Assembly (NCBI GenBank): GCA_001897525.1
Contig: MKTB01000010.1
Coordinates: 90,794 to 154,793, forward strand
DNA length: 64,000 nucleotides
Source: Bacteroidetes bacterium 43-16
Lineage (GTDB): Bacteria > Bacteroidota > Bacteroidia > Chitinophagales > Chitinophagaceae
Direction: 5' to 3'
Shown here piece after piece: positions 19,718 to 28,783 of the stretch. Made by a program: the position numbers and the translations under genes. The notes beneath the pieces were generated by a model. That model searched no databases. It saw only the letters and a program-made list of their open reading frames with translations, and was not told the origin of the DNA. Positions within the stretch are counted from its first letter, which is position 1; each line of letters begins with the position of its first letter.

Positions 19718-20428
19718 TTGAAATTAAAAGAAGCTGCAAGAACTGTCAACTGGGCCTATATAGGTTTATTTTATGCAATCGTTTTACTGGGCACCTATTT
19801 GGTGAGGAAGCTACCCAATGTGCTCCAGCTTATATTGAAGCAAGTTACAGATATACCCTTTACCTTTAATTACAACCATGGCATCCTGGTAGCGCTTACT
19901 GCCCTGCTGTTTTATAAAACAAGCCATTTTAAGCCATCAATAAGTTTGCTGGGAAATAATAAATTCAAAGCCCTGCTGTTCCCAATCATCCTGTTGGCCG
20001 CTTACACAACAATGGGCATCAGCAACAGTAATGGTGTGGACAAACATAGCTGGGCATTCCTGTTTTGTAGCTTTGCTATAATCTACAACATTATGGAGGA
20101 ATATGCCTGGAGAGGCTACCTGGTGGAGGCTTTAGGCCAATTGCCTTATGTAATCAAAAGTATCCTGTCGGGCATCTTGTGGGCCTTCTGGCATCTTTTC
20201 ATCTTTAAAGATTTCGATCAGTATGGCGGATTCGGGATATTCCTCGTTTTCTGTATCGTATTTTCCTTCTTATTAACCTTTGCTGTAAACAGGACGAAAT
20301 CAATATTAGTGGCTGCTTCGCTCCATGCTTTTATCATACAAATGAATATCACCGCGCTGATCTGTTTTTTAATTTTCCTGGTTTTACTACTTACCTGGGG
20401 CAATAAGAAAAGGGTTAATGAAATTTAG
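19718..20428 (+). CDS. CPBP-family intramembrane metalloprotease (CAAX protease-like)
   Basis: 236 residues with several hydrophobic helices. Diagnostic motifs of the Abi/CPBP family are present: EEYAWRGYLVEAL (EExxxR), AFWHLFIF (FxxxH-like) and SILVAASLHAF (HxxxN/B-like). The start is TTG at 19718, chosen because no ATG opens the first membrane segment. These proteins are membrane proteases; prenyl-protein processing, bacteriocin immunity and regulatory roles are all known in the family and cannot be told apart here. It converges on the gene at 20501 with a strong shared hairpin. Confidence 0.75.
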   Translation: MKLKEAARTVNWAYIGLFYAIVLLGTYLVRKLPNVLQLILKQVTDIPFTFNYNHGILVALTALLFYKTSHFKPSISLLGNNKFKALLFPIILLAAYTTMGISNSNGVDKHSWAFLFCSFAIIYNIMEEYAWRGYLVEALGQLPYVIKSILSGILWAFWHLFIFKDFDQYGGFGIFLVFCIVFSFLLTFAVNRTKSILVAASLHAFIIQMNITALICFLIFLVLLLTWGNKKRVNEI

Positions 20429-20439
20429 ATTTTACAATC

Positions 20440-20485
20440 AACAATAAACGGGAAAGTAATTTTGATTACTTTCCCGTTTATTGTT
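20440..20485. terminator. 20-bp perfect bidirectional terminator hairpin
   Basis: The arms, ending in GGGAAAGTAA and TTACTTTCCC, are fully complementary around a TTTTGA loop. Runs of A and T on either side allow termination of both convergent genes. Confidence 0.8.
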
Positions 20486-20500
20486 TAATAAAATGCCGGT

Positions 20501-22012
20501 TTATCGTTTGATTAAAGTTTGTGTATGGCTTTCTCCTGATTTAAACCTTACGCGGAGCACATATGTTCCTGCAGGAAAGTTGCAGTTGATCTTTATTGAT
20601 TGAGTATGTAGATTAGGATATTGTTGTACCAGTCGTCCGCTCATGTCCACAAGTTCCACTAGCTCCATCTTGTCATCGGCGCTTAAATTGAGTGTCTGTT
20701 GTACCGGGTTAGGATATACTGCAATATTCTTTGCATAGATCTTATCTCCAATGCCCGAGGTATTGCTTAATTTGATCTTGGCAAGCGTTCCATTGGCCAC
20801 ATTATTGATCCTGGAAGAGCCGGCTACAAAAAGGGACTGATCATTCACTATGCTAAGGGCTTGAGGATAATCATTGTCTGGAGAAATATCCAGGCCCAAT
20901 GACTGGCCACTGGCAAAGCCCGGGTCTATGGTTCCATCTGCATTTAAACGGGTAATGGCCCATCCGTAATTGTAATCGCTGAATTCCTTGCCACCTGCAA
21001 GGATAAGTTTACCATCCTGCTGTACCACGAAATCTTTAAAAGGATAGGAATGGCTGAGCACACCATTAAGCCCGTAAGTGGAATCAATAAGGCCATTCGC
21101 ATTGACCCGCAGCATTACATTAGCAGAACCGTAGCCCCCCATATAATATTTGCCCCCACTTCCTTTACGGATCTGGGTCAGCATCTCAGCAATCATTGGC
21201 TGACCGATGTGCAGGTCCAGGCTCATATAACCGTTATTCCCAAAAGTAAGATCATAGCTTCCCTGGGCATTAATTTTACAATAAGCCAGTTTAGGATTGT
21301 CCGGATCTGAGGACTCATAACCCACGGAGACCACACTCCCATCTGCTTCCTGCAGGGCATTCCACATCAGGAATTGAAAAGATGCAATATTGAAGAAGAA
21401 ATAACCATTGTTGGCAAATTGGGTGTCGGGAGTACCATTATCCAGTAATTGAAGAACAAAGGATTGAAAGCTGGTATTTCCACACAATAAAATAGATCCG
21501 TTACTACGAAACAGGATATTGGTGAAGTGGCTGTCCGGTGAAGTGAAATGATAGATCCCTCCCTGCGCAAAAGAAGCATCTAAAACTCCGTTGCTGTTCA
21601 ATCTTACGACAAAGCCACGATAATCTCCGGGGCCGTTTGGCGTATGTCCTGCATAAGCAGAGCCGCTGGCCAGGATTTTACCATCGGGAGCAAGCTCCAG
21701 GTTTAAAGGAAATTCAGAGGCATCTACAGTGACCTGGGTCATGCCATTATTACCAAAACTCAGGTCCGGCTGACCACTAGGGAGCGTTTTAGTAATCATT
21801 AAACGGTACATGCCGGTACCGGGACCTGTGCTTATGTACCCCGCACAGAAAATATTGCCCTGGGCATCTGTGGTGACACAATTATACTCAGAACTGGCCG
21901 TAGACTGATATACGGCAAGACCGGCATTACCGAACTGGGCATCTAAAGCTGCAGGCTGGGCTATTGCCTCCAGGCAAAGCAGGGAAAGAAAAGGGAATAA
22001 ATAACGTTTCAT
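20501..22012 (-). CDS. secreted delta-60 repeat protein with T9SS type A sorting domain
   Basis: 503 residues. Signal peptide 1-18 (ending AIA-Q). Residues ~25-410 consist of repeats of the delta-60 type (LDAQFGNAGLAVY, PDLSFGNNGMTQV, LDASFAQGGIYHF, PDTQFANNGYFFF, YDLTFGNNGYMSL), each with the D-x-x-FG-x-x-G core. Residues ~425-503 (IAVYPNPVQQTL to QTLIKR) are a Por-secretion domain. The protein is expected at the surface or outside the cell; function beyond a repeat scaffold is not known. The upstream 260 bp is AT-rich with no other gene. Confidence 0.85.
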   Translation of the reverse strand: MKRYLFPFLSLLCLEAIAQPAALDAQFGNAGLAVYQSTASSEYNCVTTDAQGNIFCAGYISTGPGTGMYRLMITKTLPSGQPDLSFGNNGMTQVTVDASEFPLNLELAPDGKILASGSAYAGHTPNGPGDYRGFVVRLNSNGVLDASFAQGGIYHFTSPDSHFTNILFRSNGSILLCGNTSFQSFVLQLLDNGTPDTQFANNGYFFFNIASFQFLMWNALQEADGSVVSVGYESSDPDNPKLAYCKINAQGSYDLTFGNNGYMSLDLHIGQPMIAEMLTQIRKGSGGKYYMGGYGSANVMLRVNANGLIDSTYGLNGVLSHSYPFKDFVVQQDGKLILAGGKEFSDYNYGWAITRLNADGTIDPGFASGQSLGLDISPDNDYPQALSIVNDQSLFVAGSSRINNVANGTLAKIKLSNTSGIGDKIYAKNIAVYPNPVQQTLNLSADDKMELVELVDMSGRLVQQYPNLHTQSIKINCNFPAGTYVLRVRFKSGESHTQTLIKR

Positions 22013-22274
22013 GGGATTTTCATGATTTAAGGGTTGTTTGAAAAATGCATTACATCATTAGGGTGATTGTTAATAAGACGTAAAGATCTTCTGCTCCATT
22101 AGAAAATTTTAGATAATTTTTCAATTATTTTAGATTTACCATTGGTCATAAAGCAAACAGGACTTAAATCAGGCGGTCACTAAGAGGTGATCATAAAAAA
22201 GAAGCAATAATCAAACCTGTAAATAAAGAAAAGTATACAGAAAATATATAAAAATCCGGCAAACCGGAACAGCT

Positions 22275-22682
22275 CTACTTCACCAGGTCCATTACGGTTT
22301 TATTGCTGAGGATATTTAAGGTAGCATCCCTCACCTCCACCAAGGTATCATGCAGGCCGCAATGGTCCTCGGTACAATCATCACAGGGCTGGTAAAAGTT
22401 GAGGCTGACACAAGGCAATAAAGCGATAGGCCCGTTGACCAGTCTCATAATAGTGACCAGCGCCACATTGATGCCATCATCGGTCAGGAAGTAGCCGCCG
22501 CCTTTACCTCTTTTACTTTCCAGTATATGGGCTTTCCTCAAGTCAAGCAGGATGCTCTCCAGGAATTTTAAGGGGATCTTTTTTGCTTCCGCAATCTCAG
22601 CAATCAATACAGGACCGGAATGCCTGCGTTCGACCAAATAAGCAAGCGCCTTAAATGCATATTGTGATTTTTTTGAAAGCAT
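22275..22682 (-). CDS. Rrf2-family transcriptional regulator
   Basis: 135 residues starting at the ATG ending at 22682; the longer frame upstream overlaps the methyltransferase start and has no family support. Winged HTH with MLSKKSQYAFKALAYLVE, the recognition region IPLKFLESILLDLRKAHILESKRGKGGG (broken here only by its helix turns), and the three-cysteine cluster CDDCTEDHC near 100-108 plus an earlier Cys91. The Cys pattern fits an Fe-S-binding Rrf2 sensor, though not the exact IscR spacing. It is divergent to the Tam-like methyltransferase (about 130 bp between starts), which may be its target. Confidence 0.85.
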   Translation of the reverse strand: MLSKKSQYAFKALAYLVERRHSGPVLIAEIAEAKKIPLKFLESILLDLRKAHILESKRGKGGGYFLTDDGINVALVTIMRLVNGPIALLPCVSLNFYQPCDDCTEDHCGLHDTLVEVRDATLNILSNKTVMDLVK

Positions 22683-22814
22683 AGGCAAATTTAAGTATAA
22701 AATAAGATATGCCCCAAGCTTAATGAACACCTGTCTTATATGGGTTTTCCTAATACCTGCATCAAAACGGTTAAACAGTTTAAACGTATCTTTGAGCAGC
22801 CAATACTTTATATT

Positions 22815-23582
22815 ATGCCCTGGAATCCCGAAGTGTACAATCAATTTAAAGACATCCGTTTTCAACCTTTTTATGACCTGATGTCCTTGATCCATCCTGC
22901 TGCCGGCATGAAGGCTGTAGACCTGGGTTGTGGTACAGGAGAGCAAACGGCCATACTGGCAAAGCATTTTGAGGATGCAAGTTTCCTGGGTATTGATAGT
23001 TCTGAGGCTATGCTGGCTGCAGGGCCGCATAGCGCCAATGATCGTTTATCCTTTAAACAAACGGCTACAGAAGAATGGTTGCAAGAAGCACAGAGCTGGG
23101 ACCTGGTCTTCAGCAATGCGGCATTGCAATGGTCTGATGAGCACCAAAAACTATTCCCGGAGATCATTAAAAAAATAAATCCCGGTGGACAGATCGCGGT
23201 ACAGATGCCTTACCAACCGGGCAATATCCTGAACCAGCTCCTCGCAGAGCTGGCAGCCACATCGCCTTACCGGGAGCAATTACAGGGCTGGAACAGGCCT
23301 TCCTCTGTATTAACGCTGGATGAATATGCTGCTATACTCTTCGAAGGAGGTATGGAAAATATACAGTTGTTTCAAAAGGTCTACCCTATTATTGCGGAAG
23401 ACGGTGATACTTTATTCCGCTTTATTTCCGGCTCGGCCCTTATTCCTTACCTGGAAAAGTTAGATGAAGAGCAGGGAGCGATTTTCCAGGCTGCCTTTAA
23501 AGAAAAGATAGTCCTTGCATTTCCTAAGTTCCCGGCCATTTATGCATTTAAGCGTTTGCTGATCTACGGAAGGCGGCCATAG
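22815..23582 (+). CDS. tam: class I SAM-dependent methyltransferase, trans-aconitate 2-methyltransferase-like
   Basis: 255 residues from the ATG at 22815, chosen because MPWNPEVYNQF matches the N-terminus expected for Tam and the length then equals that family's ~250 residues. SAM-binding motif I is VDLGCGTGEQT, followed by FLGIDSSEAML (motif II) and SNAALQWSDEH, a segment typical of trans-aconitate methyltransferases. The family methylates trans-aconitate, a spontaneous by-product that inhibits aconitase. Assignment to exactly this substrate is likely but not proven. The stop lies only 9 bp from the decayed end of the CRISPR array. Confidence 0.8.
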   Translation: MPWNPEVYNQFKDIRFQPFYDLMSLIHPAAGMKAVDLGCGTGEQTAILAKHFEDASFLGIDSSEAMLAAGPHSANDRLSFKQTATEEWLQEAQSWDLVFSNAALQWSDEHQKLFPEIIKKINPGGQIAVQMPYQPGNILNQLLAELAATSPYREQLQGWNRPSSVLTLDEYAAILFEGGMENIQLFQKVYPIIAEDGDTLFRFISGSALIPYLEKLDEEQGAIFQAAFKEKIVLAFPKFPAIYAFKRLLIYGRRP

Positions 23583-23590
23583 TTTAGTTT

Positions 23591-25790
23591 TCTATTTGAT
23601 TATAGGATTCAGATTGAAAGAAGCTAATGGCGCGCAATGGGCGTAAGGCCAAATTAATTTCAGTTCATTATTGTCCGATTGAAAAAAACTAAAGGCACGC
23701 AATGGGCGCAAGGCCAATTAAATTCAAGTACTGTACGATTGAAAGTTTCCCACCAGATCCGGTTACGGAAAGCCCATCAGAATTTCAATTCAAGTATTGT
23801 ACGATTGAAAGTTAATGCGAAGTTGAAAGCAGGCGGTGTGATTAATTATTTCAATTCAAGTATTGTGCGATTGAAAGATACGACCAAACAATTGACTTTA
23901 TAAAGCAAATTTTATTTCAATTCAAGTATTGTGCGATTGAAAGAAACTATGTAAATGGCTGCATGTTCAATGCGGATGTATTTCAATTCAAGTATTGTAC
24001 GATTGAAAGTCGGCAACTGTATCAGCATCCCCTCCGGCCTCCTCAATTTCAATTCAAGTATTGTACGATTGAAAGCGCTTTCCTTAGCGGTTTTATACTT
24101 ACCTCTCAATATTTCAATTCAAGTATTGTACGATTGAAAGGTCTTTATACAAACGCTGAAATACAACCTTTTGGATTATTTCAATTCAAGTATTGTACGA
24201 TTGAAAGACTGTATTTCTATACTGGTCATATCAGAATAATTTTATTTCAATTCAAGTATTGTACGATTGAAAGTAAATGTCTCCTCCGGATATTTCCTTT
24301 TCATAAATCCATTTCAATTCAAGTATTGTACGATTGAAAGGCCATTTCAGCTTCTATAGTATCAGCGTGCTGTTTATTTCAATTCAAGTATTGTACGATT
24401 GAAAGAACGCTATTAAATCGCACGAACTAGCCGTTAAACTTATTTCAATTCAAGTATTGTACGATTGAAAGGAGATGAGACGGTCGCCACATTGGAAAAC
24501 CTGCGTAATTTCAATTCAAGTATTGTACGATTGAAAGTGTGCAACCAGAACCGCAAATATGATACCCGGGATTATTTCAATTCAAGTATTGTACGATTGA
24601 AAGGGGAATTCTTAACGCCGGACATGGTAAATCAAATTTATTTCAATTCAAGTATTGTACGATTGAAAGACATACTGCTTAGGGTGCCCAGCCTCGCGCT
24701 CTTCCTATTTCAATTCAAGTATTGTACGATTGAAAGATGCCAGCTTACGGGCGTGCGCTCGTCGGTCAGTTTATTTCAATTCAAGTATTGTACGATTGAA
24801 AGCACCTTATCTTTATCACCTTTGCGGCGCTCTTTCTATTTCAATTCAAGTATTGTACGATTGAAAGACGTAGAACTTTACGACGAAATGCCGGTAAAAC
24901 GCAATTTCAATTCAAGTATTGTACGATTGAAAGGCCATCACACGCACTTTCGAACAAGACGTGTACATATTTCAATTCAAGTATTGTACGATTGAAAGAT
25001 AGTAGGCAAAGCAACCCACCACCACGAAAGCCAATTTCAATTCAAGTATTGTACGATTGAAAGGTAAGAAAATATCGGTAATAACGCCGTCAGTATCTAA
25101 TTTCAATTCAAGTATTGTACGATTGAAAGCGTCCACCTCAGCAATCTCACAGTCATTGATCAAGTATTTCAATTCAAGTATTGTACGATTGAAAGCGTTA
25201 TGTGTTGTGATCACATTCTCATTCATATCTATTTCAATTCAAGTATTGTACGATTGAAAGTGAATTTTACGATTTTCGTTTTTGGTTGCTCCTGCTATTT
25301 CAATTCAAGTATTGTACGATTGAAAGATAAAAATAATTACTTCTCATCTCTCTTTTGAAGAAAATTTCAATTCAAGTATTGTACGATTGAAAGTGGTCGA
25401 CGATATTCCCCCAGGACAACATACCCAGATTTCAATTCAAGTATTGTACGATTGAAAGAATTTGTATCGTACATTACAAAAAACACATTAATTAATTTCA
25501 ATTCAAGTATTGTACGATTGAAAGGAATTCTGCGTTATCAAGGTGTTTGAAGTTTCCGAGATTTCAATTCAAGTATTGTACGATTGAAAGAGGAATATGT
25601 CGACGGGGCTGTTTCCGGGGCAAATTCATTTCAATTCAAGTATTGTACGATTGAAAGATGATATTTCTTTTTTCCTTTTTTATCAATCTTAAAATTTCAA
25701 TTCAAGTATTGTACGATTGAAAGTGTTAAGGGAATGAAGCACCTGGAATACTATAAAGAAATTTCAATTCAAGTATTGTACGATTGAAAG
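23591..25790 (-). CRISPR. CRISPR array, 34 repeats of 30 bp and 33 spacers
   Basis: On the plus strand the repeat begins ATTTCAATTCAAG and ends GTACGATTGAAAG; read on the minus strand (the likely transcript) it begins CTTTCAATCG and ends ATTGAAAT, which gives a typical type I 8-nt crRNA 5' handle. Regular spacers are 35-37 nt. 29 repeats are identical. The two copies at 23848 and 23914 share one A-to-G change, the copy at 23716 has three changes, the copy at 23657 has a 1-nt deletion and several changes, and the first at 23591 keeps only its final ten bases. Decay at the left end plus cas2 beyond the right end place the leader on the right. Confidence 0.97.
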
Positions 25791-25998
25791 CCGTCATATC
25801 GACGACTAAAAAATGCCTATTTTCGGCACTTTACAGCAACAAAAATAAGCAAAAGATTCTAAAAAAGTTGTCGATGCCTGATAAGCCATTTTCAGGCAGG
25901 CATCGACAACCCATATAAATACTGACTATTACAACATTCTCCTATTTAATTACAATATGTCAAAGAACTTTTGTTACTCATAACACTTCATCGACAAC
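25791..25998 (-). promoter_or_regulatory. CRISPR leader between array and cas2
   Basis: AT-rich 208-bp segment separating the leader-proximal repeat from the cas2 stop. It contains a candidate crRNA promoter at 25840-25847 (TATTTTTG on the minus strand, a TAnnTTTG match) about 50 bp before the first repeat, and a perfect 14-bp inverted repeat at 25867-25910. A 9-mer ATCGACAAC recurs at 25902-25910 and 25990-25998, inverted at 25867-25875, and with one change at 25798-25806. Confidence 0.7.
25867..25910. repeat. perfect 14-bp inverted repeat in the CRISPR leader
   Basis: GTTGTCGATGCCTG (25867-25880) and CAGGCATCGACAAC (25897-25910) flank a 16-nt loop. It could terminate the cas transcript (88 bp after cas2), bind a leader-architectural protein, or do both. 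Confidence 0.7.
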
Positions 25999-26262
25999 TT
26001 AAATAAAGGTATCCAACTCATTCTTTTCCTGTCCAACGATCTCTTTCTCCAGCCATTTTTTATTCCGGCTTTTAAACAAAATGATACTGTCATACTCCAT
26101 ATCCATGATCAATCTTGCCTTATGTAATAACTCTTTTAATTTAACCTCTGTTAGCTCTCCTTCAAAAACCGAATTCTGTATCCAGTTCAGGTATTGCCTG
26201 CATAATTTCAGCATCTTGCTCACCCGCTTCTCTCCTATATCATATACCAGGATCACGTACAT
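25999..26262 (-). CDS. cas2: CRISPR-associated endonuclease Cas2
   Basis: 87 residues. Ferredoxin-like Cas2 with MYVILVYDIGEKRV (catalytic-strand Asp8), the KLCRQYLNWIQNSVFEGEL segment and a short acidic C-terminus. Cas2 forms the integration complex with Cas1 that inserts new spacers at the leader end. It starts 1 bp after the cas1 stop and is the last gene of the operon; the leader follows immediately. Confidence 0.95.
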   Translation of the reverse strand: MYVILVYDIGEKRVSKMLKLCRQYLNWIQNSVFEGELTEVKLKELLHKARLIMDMEYDSIILFKSRNKKWLEKEIVGQEKNELDTFI

Positions 26263-26263
26263 A

Positions 26264-27268
26264 TCACCACCAGGATTTAAAAGGTTTATATAGTTCCATA
26301 TCCAACAAATGCTTAGTCAGTTTATAACATTCCAGTTTCACCAAATGCTTGTAACTCACACTCCGGTTTAAAGCCCGGTGCTTAATGGTTTCATTTAAAC
26401 GCTCCTCAAATGCCCGCACAAATATTTTCTTCGCCCCCTCCTTTAATACCACCCCATTAAGCTGTATATCAAAGTCCTTTCCCTGGATCTCTCTTTTATT
26501 AAGCACTTTAAAGATAACTCTGTCCACCAGGATGGGTTTGAATATCTCTGCCAGGTCAAGGGCCAGGGAATATCTCCTGTAGCCAGGCTCATGCAGGAAA
26601 CTAATGGCCGGATTTAATTGAGTATGATACAGCTGACCTAAACACAGGCTATAGCACATCATATTACCAAACGACACCAATGCATTGACTTCATTTTTAG
26701 GTGGCTGTTTACTCCGCCCGTTCATGGCAAAGTCATTAAGGATAACATCAAAAGCATCATAATACACCTGTCGAATATTGCCTTCTATGCCCATCAAAGT
26801 ATCTATATCTGCACTTTGGTTAATAGATGCACTATATCTTTCAATCGCTTCAATACAGCCCACCAGGTCCTTACCACGGGATTGATAATACCTGAGGTTC
26901 TTTAAGATATTAAAAGCCGCTCCCTCTATAAATTTCTGTGCAATAAGGATTCTTTTAGGCTTCGAGATATAGTGTTTGGTTTGTGCGATTTGCATTTTAC
27001 CCGCCAGTAAATATTCTTTTGGTAAAAAGCTACCGGTGTAGTGCTCATAGTAGTCGAAAAAATGTACGGCTATTTGTTCCTTTCCTAAAAAATTATACAA
27101 AGCACTATTTGCGTCCAGTGCGCCAAAACAATACAGGTCGCTTACGCCTTCAACAGGAATGTATTTCGGCGTACCCTCTACCCCATTTTCATCCACTGGT
27201 GTAAACTTAAGTGTATTGTCTTTCCGGCTCATCCTGCCGGGATTAAAAAGGTAATAAGTTTTTTTCAT
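26264..27268 (-). CDS. cas1: CRISPR-associated integrase Cas1 (type I-B)
   Basis: 334 residues. N-terminal beta domain with KYIPVEGVSDLYCFG, then the helical catalytic domain with metal ligands in IEGNIRQVYYDAF (Glu), FLHEPGYRRYSLALDLAEIFKP split as FLHEPG (His) and LDLAEIF (Asp). It is the spacer integrase. The start lies 9 bp after the RhuM/Fic stop, so it depends on translation of a non-Cas gene upstream in the same message. The sequence style (MKKTYYLFNPGRMSRKDNT) is that of the I-B Cas1 group. Confidence 0.95.
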   Translation of the reverse strand: MKKTYYLFNPGRMSRKDNTLKFTPVDENGVEGTPKYIPVEGVSDLYCFGALDANSALYNFLGKEQIAVHFFDYYEHYTGSFLPKEYLLAGKMQIAQTKHYISKPKRILIAQKFIEGAAFNILKNLRYYQSRGKDLVGCIEAIERYSASINQSADIDTLMGIEGNIRQVYYDAFDVILNDFAMNGRSKQPPKNEVNALVSFGNMMCYSLCLGQLYHTQLNPAISFLHEPGYRRYSLALDLAEIFKPILVDRVIFKVLNKREIQGKDFDIQLNGVVLKEGAKKIFVRAFEERLNETIKHRALNRSVSYKHLVKLECYKLTKHLLDMELYKPFKSWW

Positions 27269-27277
27269 GCTATACCA

Positions 27278-28237
27278 TCATTCACTTCTATTCAAAATAC
27301 TCATGATAAATTGCTTTACGGTTTCCATCTCGTCAGGTCTGCTCGTTGCTACAAACAGGGTAAGTGCTGCTAAAGCTTCATTACTGATCACCGGTTGTTG
27401 ATTGGGAAAGAACAATAACTTATTTCTATCCAGGAAATAGATAAAGCAAGCTGCCGCAATACGTTTATTACCATCTACGAAGGAGTGGTTCTTTACGATG
27501 AGATACAGGAGCATTGCTGCTTTTTCTTCTATTGAAGCATAGAGTTCCCGGTTATCAAAGCTTTGCTGAATCTGTTGTACGGAACTCTCGAAACTACTAT
27601 CCTTAGGCCGGGCAAATACATCAGAGGCAAAATTGGATTTCATATTGTTGATGACTTCAAGATATTCCCTAACGTCGGGATATTGTGCCGGCATCTCTGT
27701 ATTTCCTTTGGCATCCAATTGCTCATGATCAAAATCATCCAGCAGTTGCAGGCCATTAGCAAAAGTCTGCAAGATCTCATTGTCCTGGCCCGTTGCCTGC
27801 TGACCAATGGCCCTGCTCAATATCCTGATACCTGTTTTCAAATGCATGACTTGCTGTTGCTTTTCTTCAAGCCGCTTTTCATTGATAGCATAACCTTGTA
27901 CCAGGTAATCCTTTAAACGCTCTGTAGCCCATTGCCTGAACTGTGTACCTCTTTTCGATTTGACCCGATAACCTACCGATATAATCACCTCCAGATTGTA
28001 GTGCTTTGTATTATATCTTTTTCCATCAGCCGCAGTTGTCAAGAAATCCTTGACAACTGATAACCGATCTAGCTCCTGTTCTTTAAAACAATTATTAATA
28101 TGCAAACTGACATTTTGTTTAGTTTGCATAAACAAGTCTGCCATTTGAGATTGAGTAAGCCAAACCGTATCTTCTTCAAACTGAACGGATATTTCTGTCT
28201 TTTGATCCTTTGTCGTATAAATTTCTATTTCTTTCAT
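27278..28237 (-). CDS. RhuM-Fic/Doc domain protein embedded in the cas operon
   Basis: 319 residues. The N-terminal part (~1-125) is a RhuM-type domain (WLTQSQMADLF, YNLEVIISVGYRVKSKRGTQF, RQWATERLKDYLVQGY), found in phage and virulence-associated proteins and probably nucleic-acid-binding. The C-terminal part (~190-310) is a Fic/Doc domain with active-site loop HSFVDGNKRIAA. The H-x-F-x-D-G-N-K-R form, with Lys where AMPylating Fic proteins have Gly, is Doc-like. No obvious inhibitory S/TxxxE motif or separate antitoxin gene is seen. Its ATG overlaps the cas4 stop (ATGA) and cas1 starts 9 bp after it, so it is an integral operon member. A role in toxicity, dormancy or regulation is inference. 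Confidence 0.88.
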   Translation of the reverse strand: MKEIEIYTTKDQKTEISVQFEEDTVWLTQSQMADLFMQTKQNVSLHINNCFKEQELDRLSVVKDFLTTAADGKRYNTKHYNLEVIISVGYRVKSKRGTQFRQWATERLKDYLVQGYAINEKRLEEKQQQVMHLKTGIRILSRAIGQQATGQDNEILQTFANGLQLLDDFDHEQLDAKGNTEMPAQYPDVREYLEVINNMKSNFASDVFARPKDSSFESSVQQIQQSFDNRELYASIEEKAAMLLYLIVKNHSFVDGNKRIAAACFIYFLDRNKLLFFPNQQPVISNEALAALTLFVATSRPDEMETVKQFIMSILNRSE

Positions 28238-28740
28238 ATTTCCTCAATATAACAAAGTTCATAATAAGCGCATTTTTTACAGATACCCTTTTGTATTAAT
28301 TCAGGACAATGTTCCGACTGAATGATTGCTGCAGCTTTTGCTTCCCATTCCTCTGCTTCCTTTACAAAACTTTCTGACCATTTCAGAAATTCTCTCTGTT
28401 TAAGTTTAGGATATTCTATTATAGCCTCTGGTGCTTCTATACAATTCCTTGATAAGACCGCGAGATAATATTTTACCTGTGCCAGGTGTGCCTGTTCTAC
28501 TTTGTCTGACTTCTTCACTTCATGCACTACCCTGTTTTTAGCATCATAAAAATCAATTTTGATACCTTCAATCGCTAACTCCGTATATTTTCTTGCCCGG
28601 TCGAGATAGGTTGTATCCGCGATCAGTTTTCCTTCTGCCACGATTTCGGAATTATGCTCCATCCGGATACCATTAGCAAAAAGCCATAGTTTTCTATGGC
28701 AGGTATGCAGGTAGGCGATATGCGTTCCGGTGATTTGCAT
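28234..28740 (-). CDS. cas4: CRISPR-associated Cas4 Fe-S exonuclease
   Basis: 168 residues. RecB-like nuclease with Cys near the N-terminus (TCHRKLWLF) and three Cys at the C-terminus (GICKKCAYYELC) forming the 4Fe-4S site. Metal ligands are in IKIDFYDAKNRVVHEVKKSDK (Asp, then Glu-x-Lys). Cas4 trims prespacers and selects the PAM-proximal end before integration. It lies 43 bp after cas7 and overlaps the RhuM/Fic gene by 4 bp. Confidence 0.93.
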   Translation of the reverse strand: MQITGTHIAYLHTCHRKLWLFANGIRMEHNSEIVAEGKLIADTTYLDRARKYTELAIEGIKIDFYDAKNRVVHEVKKSDKVEQAHLAQVKYYLAVLSRNCIEAPEAIIEYPKLKQREFLKWSESFVKEAEEWEAKAAAIIQSEHCPELIQKGICKKCAYYELCYIEEI

Positions 28741-28783
28741 GCTTTCTAAAAAGAAAAGGTGTATTGCTACACCTTATTTCAAA

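Noticed and set aside
22683-23030. N-terminal extension of the Rrf2 regulator
   Set aside because: It overlaps the divergent methyltransferase start and has no Rrf2 similarity; the ATG ending at 22682 gives the normal family length.
23679-25257. Several frames encoding repeated FNSSIVRLK, FQFKYCTIE or AFNRTILELK
   Set aside because: These are translations of the CRISPR repeats, not genes.
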